From assembly GCA_949752795.1 (NCBI GenBank), contig OX457071.1, forward strand, positions 30,612,800 to 30,676,799: a stretch of DNA of 64,000 nucleotides. The letters run 5' to 3'. Source of the DNA: Hyperoodon ampullatus. Its lineage: Eukaryota > Chordata > Mammalia > Artiodactyla > Ziphiidae. Both the position numbers and the translations under genes were made by a program. Below are positions 36,997-48,820 of this stretch, piece after piece. Every line of letters starts with the position of its first letter. Position 1 is the first letter of the stretch. Below the pieces are notes generated by a model. The model saw only the letters and a list, made by a program, of their open reading frames with translations, was not told the origin of the DNA and did not search any database.

Positions 36997-37175
36997 ATTT
37001 GTAGAAAATTTTCTAGTTTAATTCTCACAGTTACTCTAAGGAGAAGTTACAGTATCTTCCTTTTTTATGCCTAAGGAAAATGAGGCATAGAAGGTCGAAT
37101 ATTTATTTTAGACCATACACCTAGAAGATTTGGGAGTCAGACTTGAAATCCATGACTTCTGATTCTAAATCCTCT
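36997..37175 (-). repeat. MIR remnant
   Basis: Reverse MIR core: AATTCTCACAGTTACTCTAA, GAAAATGAGGCATAGAAGGT and GGAGTCAGACTTGAAATCCA, in order. Confidence 0.65.
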
Positions 37176-37579
37176 TTTTTTTTTTTTTGTACTTGACACC
37201 ACTTATATTTCTCTCTACTTCATCCCAATTCTGTCCTGTCTTTCTTTGGGGGTGGGGTTTAGTGTTGAGCAGTGGCGGTGTTTTTGATCCTCTGCTGTAG
37301 ACAGTTGAATCCATCGTACTTTACCTCCCTTATTGCTACCTGGAAGGCTCCTCTCCTGTTTCAGTCATTTCACTTCCTTTGTCTTTGACGCCCTCTTGCA
37401 CTCCTCTTCCCCTGGTCACGCCCTGCTTCTCACAACCAGCCAAGCACACATTCCGGTGTGGCGTATGTCCCTCGATGTGCAGGAGCCCTTGCAGAGCTGT
37501 CAGTGGTGTTTGTAAGTGTGTGTGGTTGATTTTCATACATGGTTCTGTGTTATAAAGCTCATTTCTCTTTTTGACGGTT

Positions 37580-38005
37580 CTCACCTAACACTGTATTTTT
37601 AAGTTATATCTAATTTGGTATCAGTTCTTACTTCTGCATAATATTCTGTAACATTCACCTACTATATTTTACTTTTCCATTCCCTAGTGTATACCTCCAT
37701 GCCTTCAATGCCCATCACTACAGTGTTGCCGTCAACGTTTCCAAACATGTGTCTTTAAGATGAGTGATCGGATAGGGCTTAAACATACTTAAGTTCACTA
37801 ATTACTGCCATATTTTTATTTTTTCCATAATGGCTCTACGAGCTTAAACATGCACCAGCTGTGTGTCAGATTTTCCCTTGTTCCAAATCACTGCAAAAAC
37901 TTGATATTATTCTCCTTTCTCATTCTGCACCATTCTGATAGATATGAAGTAATAGGTTGTTGTTCTGATGTGTATTTCCGTGATTTCTAGGGAGTTTTAA
38001 CCTCT
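37580..38005 (-). mobile_element. Heavily decayed L1 ORF2 end
   Basis: Antisense ORF2 landmarks are still traceable: ATAATATTCTGTAACATTCA, then TCATTCTGCACCATTCTGAT, and 'tgatgtgtatttccgtgatt' near 37966. Confidence 0.55.
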
Positions 38006-38129
38006 CTCTGACTCTCTCGCCCTCATTATACTATCCTTTGCCTTTTTATGGAAACTCATGCTCGTTAACTCTTCTTGGACTGTTGACATTTCGTTCTAAC
38101 TGGCGCCTCTGTCTCTCGTTCCCCAGTGC

Positions 38130-38410
38130 CCCTTGCTCAGCACTACCAGATTCATCCCCCTAAATGTGTCACGTGGATCTTCTACCCCAAATCTCTTAAT
38201 GGCTTTACATCCTCTGTGTATGAGGTCAGCTCTTCTTCTGTGAATCGCCCGCCCCCATCTGGCCTCACCACCACAGTGTGGTTGGTCCATGGTGTTTTCT
38301 TAGTCGTGACTCCTACAGCCCCCCGTGACCCCTGACACATGGTAGGGTCTCTTCAGTGTGCATTACTCCACGTGGAACGCCCTCCCACATCTGTCCGGGA
38401 TCCTCATTTT
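38130..38410 (+). repeat. L2 remnant
   Basis: AATCTCTTAATGGCTTTACA, CATCTGGCCTCACCACCACA and ACGTGGAACGCCCTCCCACA parallel successive L2 3' segments (the last matches the 'tggaatgctcttcccc' segment). Confidence 0.6.
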
Positions 38411-38430
38411 GTTTCTTAGTTTTCATTAAA

Positions 38431-38631
38431 TTTTTTTTTGCGGTACGCGGGCCTCTCACTGTCGTGGCCTCTCTCGTTGCGGAGCACAGGCTCCGGACAC
38501 GCAGGCTCAGCAGCCATGGCTCACGGGCCCAGCCGCTCCGCGGCAGGTGGGATCCTCCCGGACCGGGGCACGAACCCGTGTCCCCTGCATCAGCTGGTGG
38601 ACTCTCAACCACTGCGCCACCAGGGAAGCCC
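38431..38631 (-). mobile_element. CHR-type tRNA-Glu SINE (young form)
   Basis: Full reverse copy with a nine-T tail. Flanks TTCATTAAATTTT and TTATTAAGATTTT form an imperfect duplication. Confidence 0.94.
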
Positions 38632-39349
38632 TTATTAAGATTTTGTTTGCACATAGCTTAAACAGTCAGATTGACCAACGCAGCTGGGTAAGAAGCAGCA
38701 GCAAGTCTTTGCTTGTTTTCTTCACCCTGTTTTTCTGTCCTCTGAGGAGCCACTCTCTTTGTTTCCCTTAGTGTTAGCCCTTACCTGCCGACTTCCCCGT
38801 GTGTAATACAGGATTGAGCCCTTTTCCTCTCCACACCCCCCTGCCTGCCCCCAGCAAACCCACAGCTTTGCTGTCTCTCCAGTGTAGTTGTGTCAGCTTT
38901 GGTTCAATCCATATTAAGTGTTTACGTAATTAAACCTTTGGAGACACTACTCAAAGCTGTGCCGTGCTCAGCGTTTACTCTTCCTTTCTTATAAATTTTG
39001 TCTGATTTTTTGTTTGTTTAGCGAGTTTTGAATATTCTTATCGTTGCTCCAGTCCCCGAGTTGTCTGATTCTCCTCTCTGTGCGTTTAGATGCCTGGGGT
39101 GTTGTGTCAGATCCATCTTCTTGGGGCCCATAGTGCTGCCCTGCCTCGTGCACAGCTCTGGTCCTGGGGCCCCATAGCTGTCAGTTCTTTCGTCTCTCTT
39201 GAGCCCCCTATTCCCTTATCTCATGGTTCCTCCTCCTTTGTTTACCTCCTTCTTTGCCGTGCATCTCCTCCTTCCTGAGAAGGGTCCTTGTAGGAGATGT
39301 CAATTTTTGACATCCCACATACCTTTACTCTTATATTTCATTGACAGTG
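38632..39349. other. Non-coding stretch
   Basis: Nothing recognised. Frames at 39090-39278 and 39199-39381 have no domain. Confidence 0.5.
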
Positions 39350-40060
39350 TGGGTCGGTCTGGAATTCAAGGTTGGACATGATTTGCCTTTGGGATTTTGA
39401 AGGCATTCCTCCACTCCAGCTTCTGTTTGGATGCCGTCATGATTCCCAGTACTTCGGTTGATGACCTTTCCTCTCCCCCCCGCCCCGCCCCCCTTGCTTC
39501 TTCTCTCTCTCTCTCTGGAGTCTTGTAGAAGTGTCTTCCTGTTGCAAGCGTTCTGAATTTCTCAATGATGTGCCTTTGTGTGATCGGTTTTCATCAGATT
39601 TTGCAGGTTCTGTCGTTTGCAGCTGGTTTTATAGTTCTGTCAACGTTTAAACCCTTGTTTTAGGGAAATTTCTTTTTTCAAATGCAGAAATCCCTTGTTA
39701 TCCAAATTGATTCATTTGCTGAGTTCGGATAGCAAGCAACCAGAGCGGGACGTGTCAGAGGATCCAGGAATAGTGTTTCCTCCAGAGAGCCCTACCTCAG
39801 AATTTATTTTCATCATCTATTCAGTTCAGGCAGCAAGAGTTTGGGGAGCGGGACGGTTGTGTTTGTTTGATGCTGTCGTCATCCCCATTTTCTGTTTTCT
39901 CTTTAACTCGCATATTCCCACGTTGAACATCCTGGACTTCAATTCCAATTTTCTTCAATTCCAGTTATTGTTTTGCTCCTCTTTTGTGTTTTGTTCTGCT
40001 TTCTGAAAGAGCATGTCATCATCATCTTCCCATCCTTTTATTTCATTTTTTTACTGTCAC
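39350..40060. repeat. Ancient interspersed repeat, family not named
   Basis: TGGAATTCAAGGTTGGACAT, TTTTGAAGGCATTCCTCCAC, TCTCAATGATGTGCCTTTGT and CATATTCCCACGTTGAACAT follow the order of a common mammalian fossil repeat that I recognise but cannot assign to a family with confidence. A C-rich run interrupts it at 39475-39495. Confidence 0.5.
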
Positions 40061-40275
40061 TTTTTTTTTTTTTTTTTTTTTTTGTGGTACGCGGGCCTCT
40101 CACTGTCGTGGCCTCTCCCGCTGCGGAGCACAGACTCCGGTCGCGCAGGCTCAGCGGCCATGGCTCACGGGCCCAGCCGCTCCGCGGCATGCGGGATCTT
40201 CCCGGACCGGGGCACGAACCCGCGTCCCCCGCATCGGCAGGCGGACTCCCAACCACCGCGCCACCAGGGAAGCCC
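40061..40275 (-). mobile_element. CHR-type tRNA-Glu SINE (young form)
   Basis: Full reverse copy with about 23 T in the tail and very high CpG retention (GCGCAGG, CCGCGGC, CGCGTCC), which suggests little age-related decay. Confidence 0.95.
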
Positions 40276-41825
40276 TCTTCTTGTTTTCTGAATGCATTTA
40301 TAATCTCTGTAATCTCTGGTTGGAGTACTCAACAACTTCCTATAAGCTCTGTACTGGAATGTGGGCTTCTCAGCAGACTCACCTCCCTGGGCTACTACTT
40401 GTGGAGCCCCTGATGGCAGGAAATATCTGTAGGCTTGATTCTAGGACCAATTAGGTTCTCAGAGAAAGAGCTTCCAGACTCCTGCCTACAGGTATAGGCC
40501 AGGCAGCCATTTGCAACCTGACTGGGAAGAAAACTGGACATGACACCTCAGCAGTCTGCTCCCCCTGTACTCTGTTCTCCGTATGATTCCCTCACTCACA
40601 CGGTGTCCCTGGACTCCCAGTAGAAGCCCCATGTTTTCCTCTATCCCGAGAGTGAACCACTGGTCTTCTAGGATTGGGGAGGGCGGTCATCTGTGTTCAG
40701 TAAGGTAGGGCATCTGGAGATCTAAATAATTCTTAGAGGGATTCTCGGCCAGATTCCCTTGATATAGCTAAAATTTACCCCCTTTTCTAGAGTCAAGTGG
40801 AGCTGACAGCCTCCCAGATCCTGGAAGGTTTTGTCGGGTAAGTGAGATTGCTTCTCAGTTTTCCTCACAATTGGCTTAGCTTCATTCAGCTTTCTAGGGT
40901 CTGCTAAATCATTTACCTTTCTTCCATCTGCTTTTTGCCTTTCCAGAAATTTTTTTTTGCTGTGATTGACTCATCTCACATTCTGTGCCAAAAGAAAAAT
41001 CTATTACCTCTCATTTTATTTGAGTAGAGGGGAGAGTGAAAGTCAACGTGTATGATCAGTCTGCTTTTTCTTAATCCAAAGGTCATATTCTTGGCCATTT
41101 TTGTTTCCCTTTCTGTCAATCCTGTATCCATATATGTTTTAGCAGATTTTTCTGTTGAGTTTCTTGTCTTTTTCTTTGTAGAACTTCTTTATATATTGTA
41201 GTTTTAATTCCTTATTGAACTTGTATCCTTATGTTAGCAACTTGGGCCACATGATAAGGCTCTACTCTCAAAATTTTGATTTTCTAAAATGTGAAATTAG
41301 ATATTCATATTGCTGGATTCTTAAGTGTGTGTCGTTGTGTGGGATTCCCAAAACGTAAGTACTGCAGTGATTTAATGCCTTAAAATTTCTTCCTTTTAAA
41401 TTGCAGTCATTGAAAGAACACCTATTACGTAGTATATGATTTGTATAAGCTGCCTTGGTTGGAAATTGTAGACGCCCAGATTGGCAGGGGCTGATTGTCC
41501 CCAAATCTCTGTTCTTTCCTTCTTCTGTGACAATAGAATTTTTAGTTGTGTGCATGGCTCCCCAGAAGAAAGATGACTGACATTTTCTAGCCTCTAAATG
41601 TGGCCGAGTAAGTTCCAGCCAGTAAGAACTTACTGTAAGTGGCTGCTACGAACCCACCTGTAAAGTCACCTAGTGCGTTCCCTTTACCTCACATCTTCCT
41701 CCCTTCTTCCTTTCTGTGTGTCGGAATATGTTGTTTCTTTTGGAAAACAAACGGAAAGTATAATTTTAAAAACATGTTTTAAGACTACAGGTGTTGTAGC
41801 TTGTGAACAAACTAAATACTTCTAT
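40276..41825. other. Non-coding stretch
   Basis: No gene recognised. Confidence 0.5.
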
Positions 41826-42030
41826 AAACTTTTTTTATGGCTTTATTGAGGTATGATACACACAAAAAACTGCATGTATTTAATGTATATAATTTGATGA
41901 GTTTGAACATCTGTGTATACTCATAATACCGTCATCATAATCAAGGTGGTAAACATATCCATCGCCTCCCAAGAGTTTGTGTCTCTTCATTTTTTTTTTT
42001 TAATGGTTAAGAACACTTAAAATGAGATGT

Positions 42031-42129
42031 GGGCTTCCCTGGTGGCGCAGTGGTTGAGAGTCCGCCTGCTGGGAGAGGCCACAGCAGTGAGAGGCCCGCG
42101 TACCGCAAAAAAAAAAAAAAAAAAAAAAA
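42031..42129 (+). mobile_element. Internally deleted CHR-type SINE lacking the B box
   Basis: Head GGGCTTCCCTGGTGGCGCAG through CCGCCTGCT joins directly to GGGAGAGGCC and the normal 3' end. About 110 bases, including the B box and most of the body, are missing. The A tail and flanking AAAATGAGATGT duplication are intact. Confidence 0.95.
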
Positions 42130-42156
42130 TGAGATGTACCCTCTTAACATATTTTC

Positions 42157-42482
42157 TTTTTTTTTCTTTTTCTCTTTGTCTCTGTTGGGTCTTCGTTGCT
42201 GTGCATGGGCTTTCTCTAGTTGCAGCACGCAGGGGCTACTCTTTGTTGCGGTGTGCGGGCTTCTCATTGCGGTGGCTTCTCTTGTTGCGGAGCACAGGCT
42301 CTAGGCGCATGGGCTCAGTAGTTGTGGCATGTGGGCTCAGTAGTTGTGGCTCGCAGGCTCAGTAGTTGTGGCGCACGGGCTTAGTTGCTCCGTGGCATGT
42401 GGGATCTTCCCGGACCAGGGATTGAACCTGGGTCCCCTGCATTGGCAGGTGGATTTTTAACCACTGCACCACCAGGGAAGTC
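42157..42482 (-). mobile_element. Long CHR-type SINE (older form)
   Basis: T-rich tail, TTGGGTCTTCGTTGCTGTGC, repeated CAGTAGTTGTGG, and head ending CCACCAGGGAAGTCA. CTTAACATATTTT at both sides marks its target-site duplication within the L1M. Confidence 0.92.
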
Positions 42483-42664
42483 ACTTAACATATTTTTAAG
42501 TGCACAGCATGATGTTGTTAACTACAGGTACTGTGTTGCACATCAGATCTCTAGAACTTGCTCATCTTGTATTACTGTAACTTTATATCCATTGAACAAT
42601 AACTCCCCTTCCATAAACTTTAAAAAAACTTAGCCTTGCGTAGAAGGTTAGTCAGGCATTTTTA

Positions 42665-42894
42665 TTTTTATTTATTTATTTATTTATTTATTTATTTTTT
42701 TGCGGTACGCGGGCCTCTCACTGTTGTGGCCTCTCCCGTTGCGGAGCACAGGCTCTGAACGCGCAGGCTCAGCGGCCATGGCTCACGGGCCCAGCCGCTC
42801 CACGGCATGTGGGATCTTCCCGGACCGGGGCACGAACCCGCATCCCCTGCATCGGCAGGCGGACTGTCAACCACTGCGCCACCAGGGAAGCCCT
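42665..42894 (-). mobile_element. CHR-type SINE with (TAAA)n tail
   Basis: Full reverse copy whose tail is a run of TTTA units (42665-42697). AGGCATTTTTA flanks both ends, so the microsatellite belongs to the SINE tail. Confidence 0.95.
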
Positions 42895-42901
42895 AGGCAT
42901 T

Positions 42902-43812
42902 TTTAAAAATAAACTTTATTTTTGAAACACTTCAGATTTACAGAAAAAAATGTGATGATAGTACAGAGAGTTCTCATATACCCACGCCCAGTTTCCCCTA
43001 TTACAAGCACTTTACGTTTCTATGGTGTGTTTATTACAATTAGTGAATCAATATGGATACATTATTGTAAGTTCATACCTGATTCCCATCTTTGCAGTTT
43101 TTATCCACTGTCCTTTTCCTGTTCTAGGATCCATCCAGCACCCCACACTACATTTTGGGGTCATGCCTCTTGGACCTCTCGCAGCTGTGGCAGTTTGTCA
43201 GACGTTCCTTATACTTGATGACTTTGACAGTTTGCGGAGTACTGGTCAAATATTTTGTAGAGTGAGTCTCAATTGGTATTTGTCTGATGTCCTTCTCATG
43301 GTTAGTCTGGGTTTATACCTCTTTAACAGGAGGATCACAGAGCTAAAGTGTCATTGTCATGACATCAGATCAACAGTATATGCTGTCAGAATGATTTATC
43401 ACTGTTGATGCTGACCTTGGTTACCTGGCTGAGATAGGGTTGGTCAGCTTTCTCCACTGCAAAGCTATCCTCTTTCTTTCTTTCCTTACCATTACTTCTT
43501 GGAAGGAAGTCGCCCTGTGTTCCCTACACTTGAAGAGTGGGGAGTTGTGTGCTTCCTCCTTGAGGGTGAAGTGTACACAAAGATTATTTGGACTACCTCA
43601 ACTCATGAGATTTGTCTGTTGTCCCTTATTTATCTATCTATCTGTTTGTCTATTTTTATCTATCTATCTAAACACATATTAATATAGACCTATGGTTATT
43701 GTACACTTTTGGGTTATAATGTAATATTACTTAATTTTGTGACTCAGATTGTTCTAGCGTTGGCATTGGGGACTCTTTTAGTTGGTCCTTGTATCCCTTT
43801 GACAAACCCCCT
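42902..43812 (-). mobile_element. Old L1M 3' region
   Basis: AAACTTTATTTTTGAAACAC, CAGATTTACAGAAAAAAATG, GTACAGAGAGTTCTCATATA, GATCCATCCAGCACCCCACA and, far right, CAGATTGTTCTAGCGTTGG are successive antisense landmarks of old L1M 3' ends. A TATC microsatellite (43634-43672) has grown inside. Frames here, such as 43022-43408, are non-coding. Confidence 0.75.
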
Positions 43813-43824
43813 TATTGTGTTTTT

Positions 43825-43960
43825 GTGTGGTTTGTTTGTTTGTTTGTTTTAGCCATGCCGCACAGCTTGTGGGACCTTCAGTTCCCTAACCAGGGATTGA
43901 ACCCGGGCCCTCTACAGTGAAAGCGTGGAGTCCTAACCACTGGACGGCCAGGGAATTCCC
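43825..43960 (-). mobile_element. Short old tRNA-Glu SINE
   Basis: Tail of TTTG units, then AGCCATGCCGCACAGCTTGT, and a head that mirrors tRNA-Glu (GGGATTGAACCCGGG, CCTAACCACTGGACGGCCAG, GGAATTCCC). It differs from the young form in the body, so it belongs to an older branch. Confidence 0.85.
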
Positions 43961-45261
43961 TGTTCTTTTTTTTTTTTTCTCTTGTCTTTTCTTCCCTTTA
44001 CCCTTGCCTTTCCCTCTCCCTCCTCTTCTTCCTTACTTTCTGTCACTACAGATGCTACATACTCATTTTATATGTCTCCTGCCTCAGTCCTAGAATCAGC
44101 CATTTCTCCAAGGAGACCTGGTTCCTGTTATTAGAGAATGATACTAGAAACCGAGATCTGGGTACACGGTGTGCTTGTTGCTGCCGGGCGTTTTTATTAT
44201 CCCATTTTACAGATGGAGAGTTGGAGAGCCCAAATAAAAATGGTGGCAGTGGAAGAGGGTAGAAGTAGTTGTGGTCGCATTGTGGAATAAGAGGCCTTGT
44301 TTCTGGGTATTTTTCTTCCATTCCTCTGCAGTTGGGAACTAATAGGTTTTTCTCTCTCACTGATGTTGTTGTGAGGTGGTTTATTTTCCTGGGCCCTCTC
44401 ATGAGTCATTTATCTAAGGGCAAAGTGTAAGAGGGTTTTTATTAATGTTCTGACTGGAGGAGTTATTCATTTATTGACCACATCATTTTTTTTTTTTTTT
44501 GCAGTTTGCCAAAAAGGCATAAAATGAAATATGATCTGCTCAAGAGTATTGTTTATTGTTTCTGACAATAAGACTAGAATCCTTACAGGATTATTGGGAA
44601 ACATGGAACCCTTTAGGAGTGTTTAATGGATGTAATGCTCTCTCACTGCTTCTTTCAGCCTAAGCAGCAGTTGCTCTGAGGACTTGCCTAATGTATTATA
44701 ACTAGATCCATAGCCCAATTTTTACATTTCAGTCTTTATTGAAAACATAAATATTATCTGGAGTAGAGAAATGCAAACCTTCCTCAAGGAACGCTTCCTT
44801 AGAGAAAAATTTAAGCCCACTTGGTCTGTCTTTGCACAGCACATACTACTTTTGTCCCTTTTCGTTAATTAATTAATCAGTGCTCTTTAGAAATGGGAGA
44901 GTGGTAGCTTTAACTGGTTGTCCTGGCCAAGGACCAAGATACTTCTGTAATCCGGATTTACTGTATTTTAGTAAAATATCAAGAAACACTGAAGCCATTA
45001 TGGAAGTAGAGAGCGTACACACAGTCATGCACACACAGAGGTTAATTTCCATTTTTCCATGAGACCTTCTCTGTGTCTTAGGAAGCTGGAGTGAGTTCTT
45101 TTGTCTCAGTTTCCTTACTGCTGTGTTAGCCCGGACAGAATGGCCCTCCATCAGGCCACAGTGAATTATCTTGTCCATGTCCTCCTTCCGCAGACCCATA
45201 TTTAGTCATCACTAAACATATTCTATTCATTCTGTTCTTTTGAAGCACGTGAATGCATTAA
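43961..45261. other. Non-coding stretch
   Basis: No gene recognised. T runs occur at 43968-43980 and 44487-44500. Confidence 0.5.
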
Positions 45262-45471
45262 TTTTTTTTTTTTTTTTTTGCCGTACGCGGGCCTCTCAGT
45301 GTTGTGGCTTCTCCCGTTGCGGAGCACAGGCTCCAGACGCGCAGGCTCAGCGGCCATGGCTCAGGGGCCCAGCTGCTCTGCGGCATGTGGGATCTTCCCG
45401 GACCAGGGCACGAACCCATGTCGCCTGCATCGGCAGGCGGACTCTCAACCACTGCGCCACCAGGGAAGCCC
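45262..45471 (-). mobile_element. CHR-type tRNA-Glu SINE (young form)
   Basis: Full reverse copy flanked by GAATGCATTAA at both ends. Confidence 0.96.
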
Positions 45472-46479
45472 GAATGCATTAAGTTTTGATGTTTGAAATG
45501 GTTTAATTTGTCAAAGGATGAGGTTCTTAATTTTATTGTCCTTCCGGCCATTAGGGGACTAATTAGAAAAGCTTGAGCAATGCTAGACCCCCATTTCATG
45601 CAATCTTTCATGTTTACATAGTTAATGAAAAAATAATATTTCACGAAGGGAATCTCAGTTTAACCTTGTGGAGAGGCTCTTCAGTCAGTTAGTCGGACGT
45701 TGCTTATCATGCATGGAATCTTATTTACACCTTTCTTCTTTTTTTTTTGTATTTGGATGATCTTGAGAAAGATCCTGATGAGTCTTTGCTGCTTTCTTGA
45801 CATTCTGATTCCTATTTTACTCAGTTTCTCCCTACTTTGTTGTGTCTCCTGGGATATCTGGGTACTAGAAAGTCCCTGCCCATAGAGAGCATTGTGCTGT
45901 CTCGGTTTTAATTTGTGCCTCAGTTAATGCTTTTCTCATGTTCATTTAAGTGCTTTATGAGTTTCTGTTCTCTGAAGCATAGATCTTAACTGTTTGATTG
46001 AATGACATGTTGCAAATATTTAATGTTTCATATTTATGAGGTCCTTCTGAATTATTTTATTACCCTTTTGGACATACTTATCAGGTCTTACTTAATTGAT
46101 GTAAAGACTTGGCAATGCATTAAGGCTTCTTCAGTCAATTCAAACTCAGGCTGTAACTAGGATTCCTGTAGCCCTAACTCCTGCAGTGTTCAACGTAGCT
46201 GAATCAAAACAGAGATCCTGTTCTGGGTTTGCTTCTTTTTTAGCAGTCTTTAGGACCCTCTGACCTTTTGATTTCATTGTTACAGTAAAAAGCATGGAAT
46301 ATTGCCTGGCCCTGGGAGATGCTACCAGGTCAGATCCATTTTCAGGATTGGGTCCTTATGCTGTTAATTGCACATGAGATCTTATCTATTAAGAATCAGC
46401 CAGTAGATAATCTCATTCTAAATATTTAAGTAAATTATTAATAAATCATATACATTCCACAAAATAGTAGTAGCAAACA
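45472..46479. other. AT-rich non-coding stretch
   Basis: Nothing recognised. Confidence 0.5.
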
Positions 46480-46665
46480 GTTATATACTGTAGCACTTAC
46501 TTAGCATATACATGTTTTATATGAAGGAGGTACTATGTCTTAATCTTTATTTTGCAGATGATGAAATTATGGCGCAGGTAATTTATATACTTTGAATGCA
46601 TTCACACAGTAACAAGGCAAGATTGGACCAAGGCATTCTGACTCCAGAGACTGCTATAAAAGCTT
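46480..46665 (-). repeat. MIR remnant
   Basis: Reverse MIR core: GTAGCACTTACTTAGCATAT, TTTTGCAGATGATGAAATTA, CACACAGTAACAAGGCAAGA and TTCTGACTCCAGAGACTG, in order. Confidence 0.7.
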
Positions 46666-46735
46666 GACTGTCCTGCCCTGAGGTCCACCCCTTCCTTGGG
46701 GATGGGGGCAGGTGGGGAGAGAGAGAAGGAGTGGG

Positions 46736-46748
46736 GGGAGAGAGAGAG

Positions 46749-46790
<42 letters not shown>
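46736..46790. repeat. (GA)n(TG)n compound microsatellite
   Basis: About eight GA units switch directly to about 18 TG units. Confidence 0.95.
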
Positions 46791-46792
<2 letters not shown>

Positions 46793-47365
46793 TCAGAGGC
46801 CTGGGGAATTTTATTGCCATATCTTTGATGTTGGATTCCTTTTTCATGAAGTTGAGCCGTGGGTGTTGGTGATTTTGATAATGAGTTTTAGGAAATCACA
46901 GTTCCTGAGATCACTGGAACTGCCGGAGTTCCTGCCTCCCCACTCATCAACATTTTAGCCCCATTTACACAATGCTTGCATTTGAGAAGGAGCCAGCATT
47001 TTAACATGAATGGTCAAGGTCAGTTCCATTTGATAAATATTTATCAGTCATCTCCTGTGCACTGTGTTCACAGGATACGTCCTTGCACTGGGTGGGACAA
47101 GGCAAGCCTTACCCTTACATAAAATACGTCCATAATAAATACTCAGGCGAGTAACTGCATTGCAAGGCATATGAATGGTACAAGGTATTCTGGGGGTTCA
47201 GAGATGGTAAAGAATTAGGACATAATTTCTTTGAGGAAGTGGCTTTCGAGCTAAGTTGTGAGATGGGATTTTTGTCAGAGATATTTGAGGTGGAGGGAAC
47301 CAGGTGATCAGTGGTGCTCAGGAGGAAGGGTGTGCACGAGTAGTCGCGTGTGGTTGTTGGGTCAC
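46791..47365. other. Non-coding stretch
   Basis: No gene recognised. The section near 47020-47300 has the feel of old repeat debris (AAATATTTATCAGTCATCTC), not assignable. Confidence 0.4.
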
Positions 47366-47539
47366 ATGTGTACGAGGTGGGGGATAATTCTGTGGTTTGG
47401 GGTCATAATGTGAATTTTATTTAATGTGTACGAGGTGGGGGATAATTCTGTGGTTTGGGGTCATAATGTGAATTTTATTTAATGTGTACGAGGTGGGGAA
47501 TAATTCTGTGGTTTGGGGTCATAATGTGAATTTCATTTA
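47366..47539. repeat. Tandem repeat, three 58-bp units
   Basis: Units start at 47366, 47424 and 47482, each with ATGTGTACGAGGTGGGG. The first two are identical. The third has two substitutions (GGGGA to GGGAA near its start, TTTTATT to TTTCATT near its end). Period 58 is exact. Confidence 0.97.
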
Positions 47540-48230
47540 ACGGCACTCTGGATGATTGTTGTGGCAGTGAGAATGGAAGAGAAGGGATCAATTTGAGAGT
47601 CATTCTCAGGACCCATAGGACTTGACAACTATTAGAATGGAAAAGATCTGGGAGGAGGAAGTGGGGTTCAGGATGGTGTCAAGCTCTTAAGTCAAGCAGA
47701 CTTGAGAGGGTGGATGGAGATCAGAAGAGCTGGTTTTCATTTTAGCCTGCTTGCCAAGGCAAGGATTATTTCGATATTCGGTATGAACATTTTTTGACCA
47801 CCTCAGCTGTTGAAAACCTGGGTCATACGACCTAATATTGTTTAAAGGGAGAGGGGACAGGTCCCTAAAGGCGTTGTGGAGAAAATACCTCTTAATAACA
47901 ACAGCTTTGTTATGTAGCACATTCACTGTTTCTGAATGAGGTATTCTAAGAGTCTCTTGTTCAATCTTAAGTGGCTTGAAAATAAGGGAGAGAAGCTGTA
48001 GGCATCCTGACGTTGGCACTGAGTTTATAGTACTGGAGTCCACTTCATTCCTGAGACTGTTCTTGGCCTGATGGAGGCTCCAGAGGTCTAGAGGTCTCTG
48101 GAATCCTGTGTCCCAGTCTAGGACTGTGGGTGTTCAGTGCAGCCACTTGGAGCATCAGTTTTTTCTCAGGAGTGGTGGGTGGTCTGCACGCACAACCCTG
48201 TGTCTCATGCACAGGCTGCGGAAAGCATAC
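47540..48230. other. Non-coding stretch
   Basis: No supported gene. The minus frame at 47687-48043 has no recognised domain. Confidence 0.45.
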
Positions 48231-48320
48231 CTTTCTCTCTTCCTTGTAGATGCTCTCCATGACGGCACGAATCCTGTCTGCTTTGGATGGCTGTTGCATT
48301 TTGGCACTTGGCTCCATGCC
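48231..48320 (-). other. Candidate short exon, unproven
   Basis: Minus-strand frame beginning MEPSAKMQQPSKADRIRAV and continuing MESIYKEERK. The sequence has protein-like composition, and its end abuts AGAAAG/GTATGC, a good splice-donor match at 48231/48230. A pyrimidine-rich run (48322-48345) precedes it. I do not recognise the protein. The strand opposes the host-gene direction suggested by L1 bias, and a 30-residue open frame can arise by chance. Confidence 0.15.
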
Positions 48321-48601
48321 GGATACATGATAGAAAAATACAAGTGAGGAGATGATGAGTTGTTCCCATAGTCTGTGGCAGATTAAGTTTTCAAACGTGG
48401 TATTCTGATGGCTCTTTATTAGGGAAAGTGTGAACTAAGGAACCTATATGTCTGATTTACCATTTATGTATTTCAGTATGTGATACCTGTAGTTGAGTTA
48501 TTTCAACCAGAATACCTGTTTAACACTATACTCAATTTTTGACATTCATGAGTTTTTTTCCTGCCTGCAAGAGTGTCTTGCTTTTTATTGGCCCACTATA
48601 C
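48321..48601. other. Non-coding stretch
   Basis: Nothing recognised. Confidence 0.5.
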
Positions 48602-48634
<33 letters not shown>

Positions 48635-48820
48635 CACGGGCCTCTCGCTATTGTGGCCTCTCCTGTTGCGGAGCACAGGCTCCGGACGCGCAGGCTCAGC
48701 GGCCATGGCTTACGGGCCCAGCCGCTCCGTGGCATGTGGGATCTTCCCAGACCGGGGCACGAACCTGTGTCCCCTGCATCGGCAGGTGGACTCTCAACCA
48801 CTGAGCCACCAGGGAAGCCC
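48602..48820 (-). mobile_element. CHR-type tRNA-Glu SINE (young form)
   Basis: Full reverse copy with 27 T in the tail. CACTATACTT occurs on both sides. Confidence 0.95.

Larger units (their letters stand above)
41826..42613 (-). mobile_element. Old L1M 3' UTR split by two SINEs
   Basis: Antisense L1M landmarks are TGGCTTTATTGAGGTATGAT and AGAACACTTAAAATGAGATG. After the SINEs come CTTAACATATTTTTAAGTGC, CATCAGATCTCTAGAACTTG and AACAATAACTCCCCTTCC. Two SINEs of opposite orientation (42031-42129 and 42157-42482) sit 27 bases apart inside it. Confidence 0.85.

Noticed and set aside
47687..48043. 118-residue minus-strand frame as an exon
   Set aside because: No domain and no clear splice sites; the adjacent sequence looks like old repeat debris.
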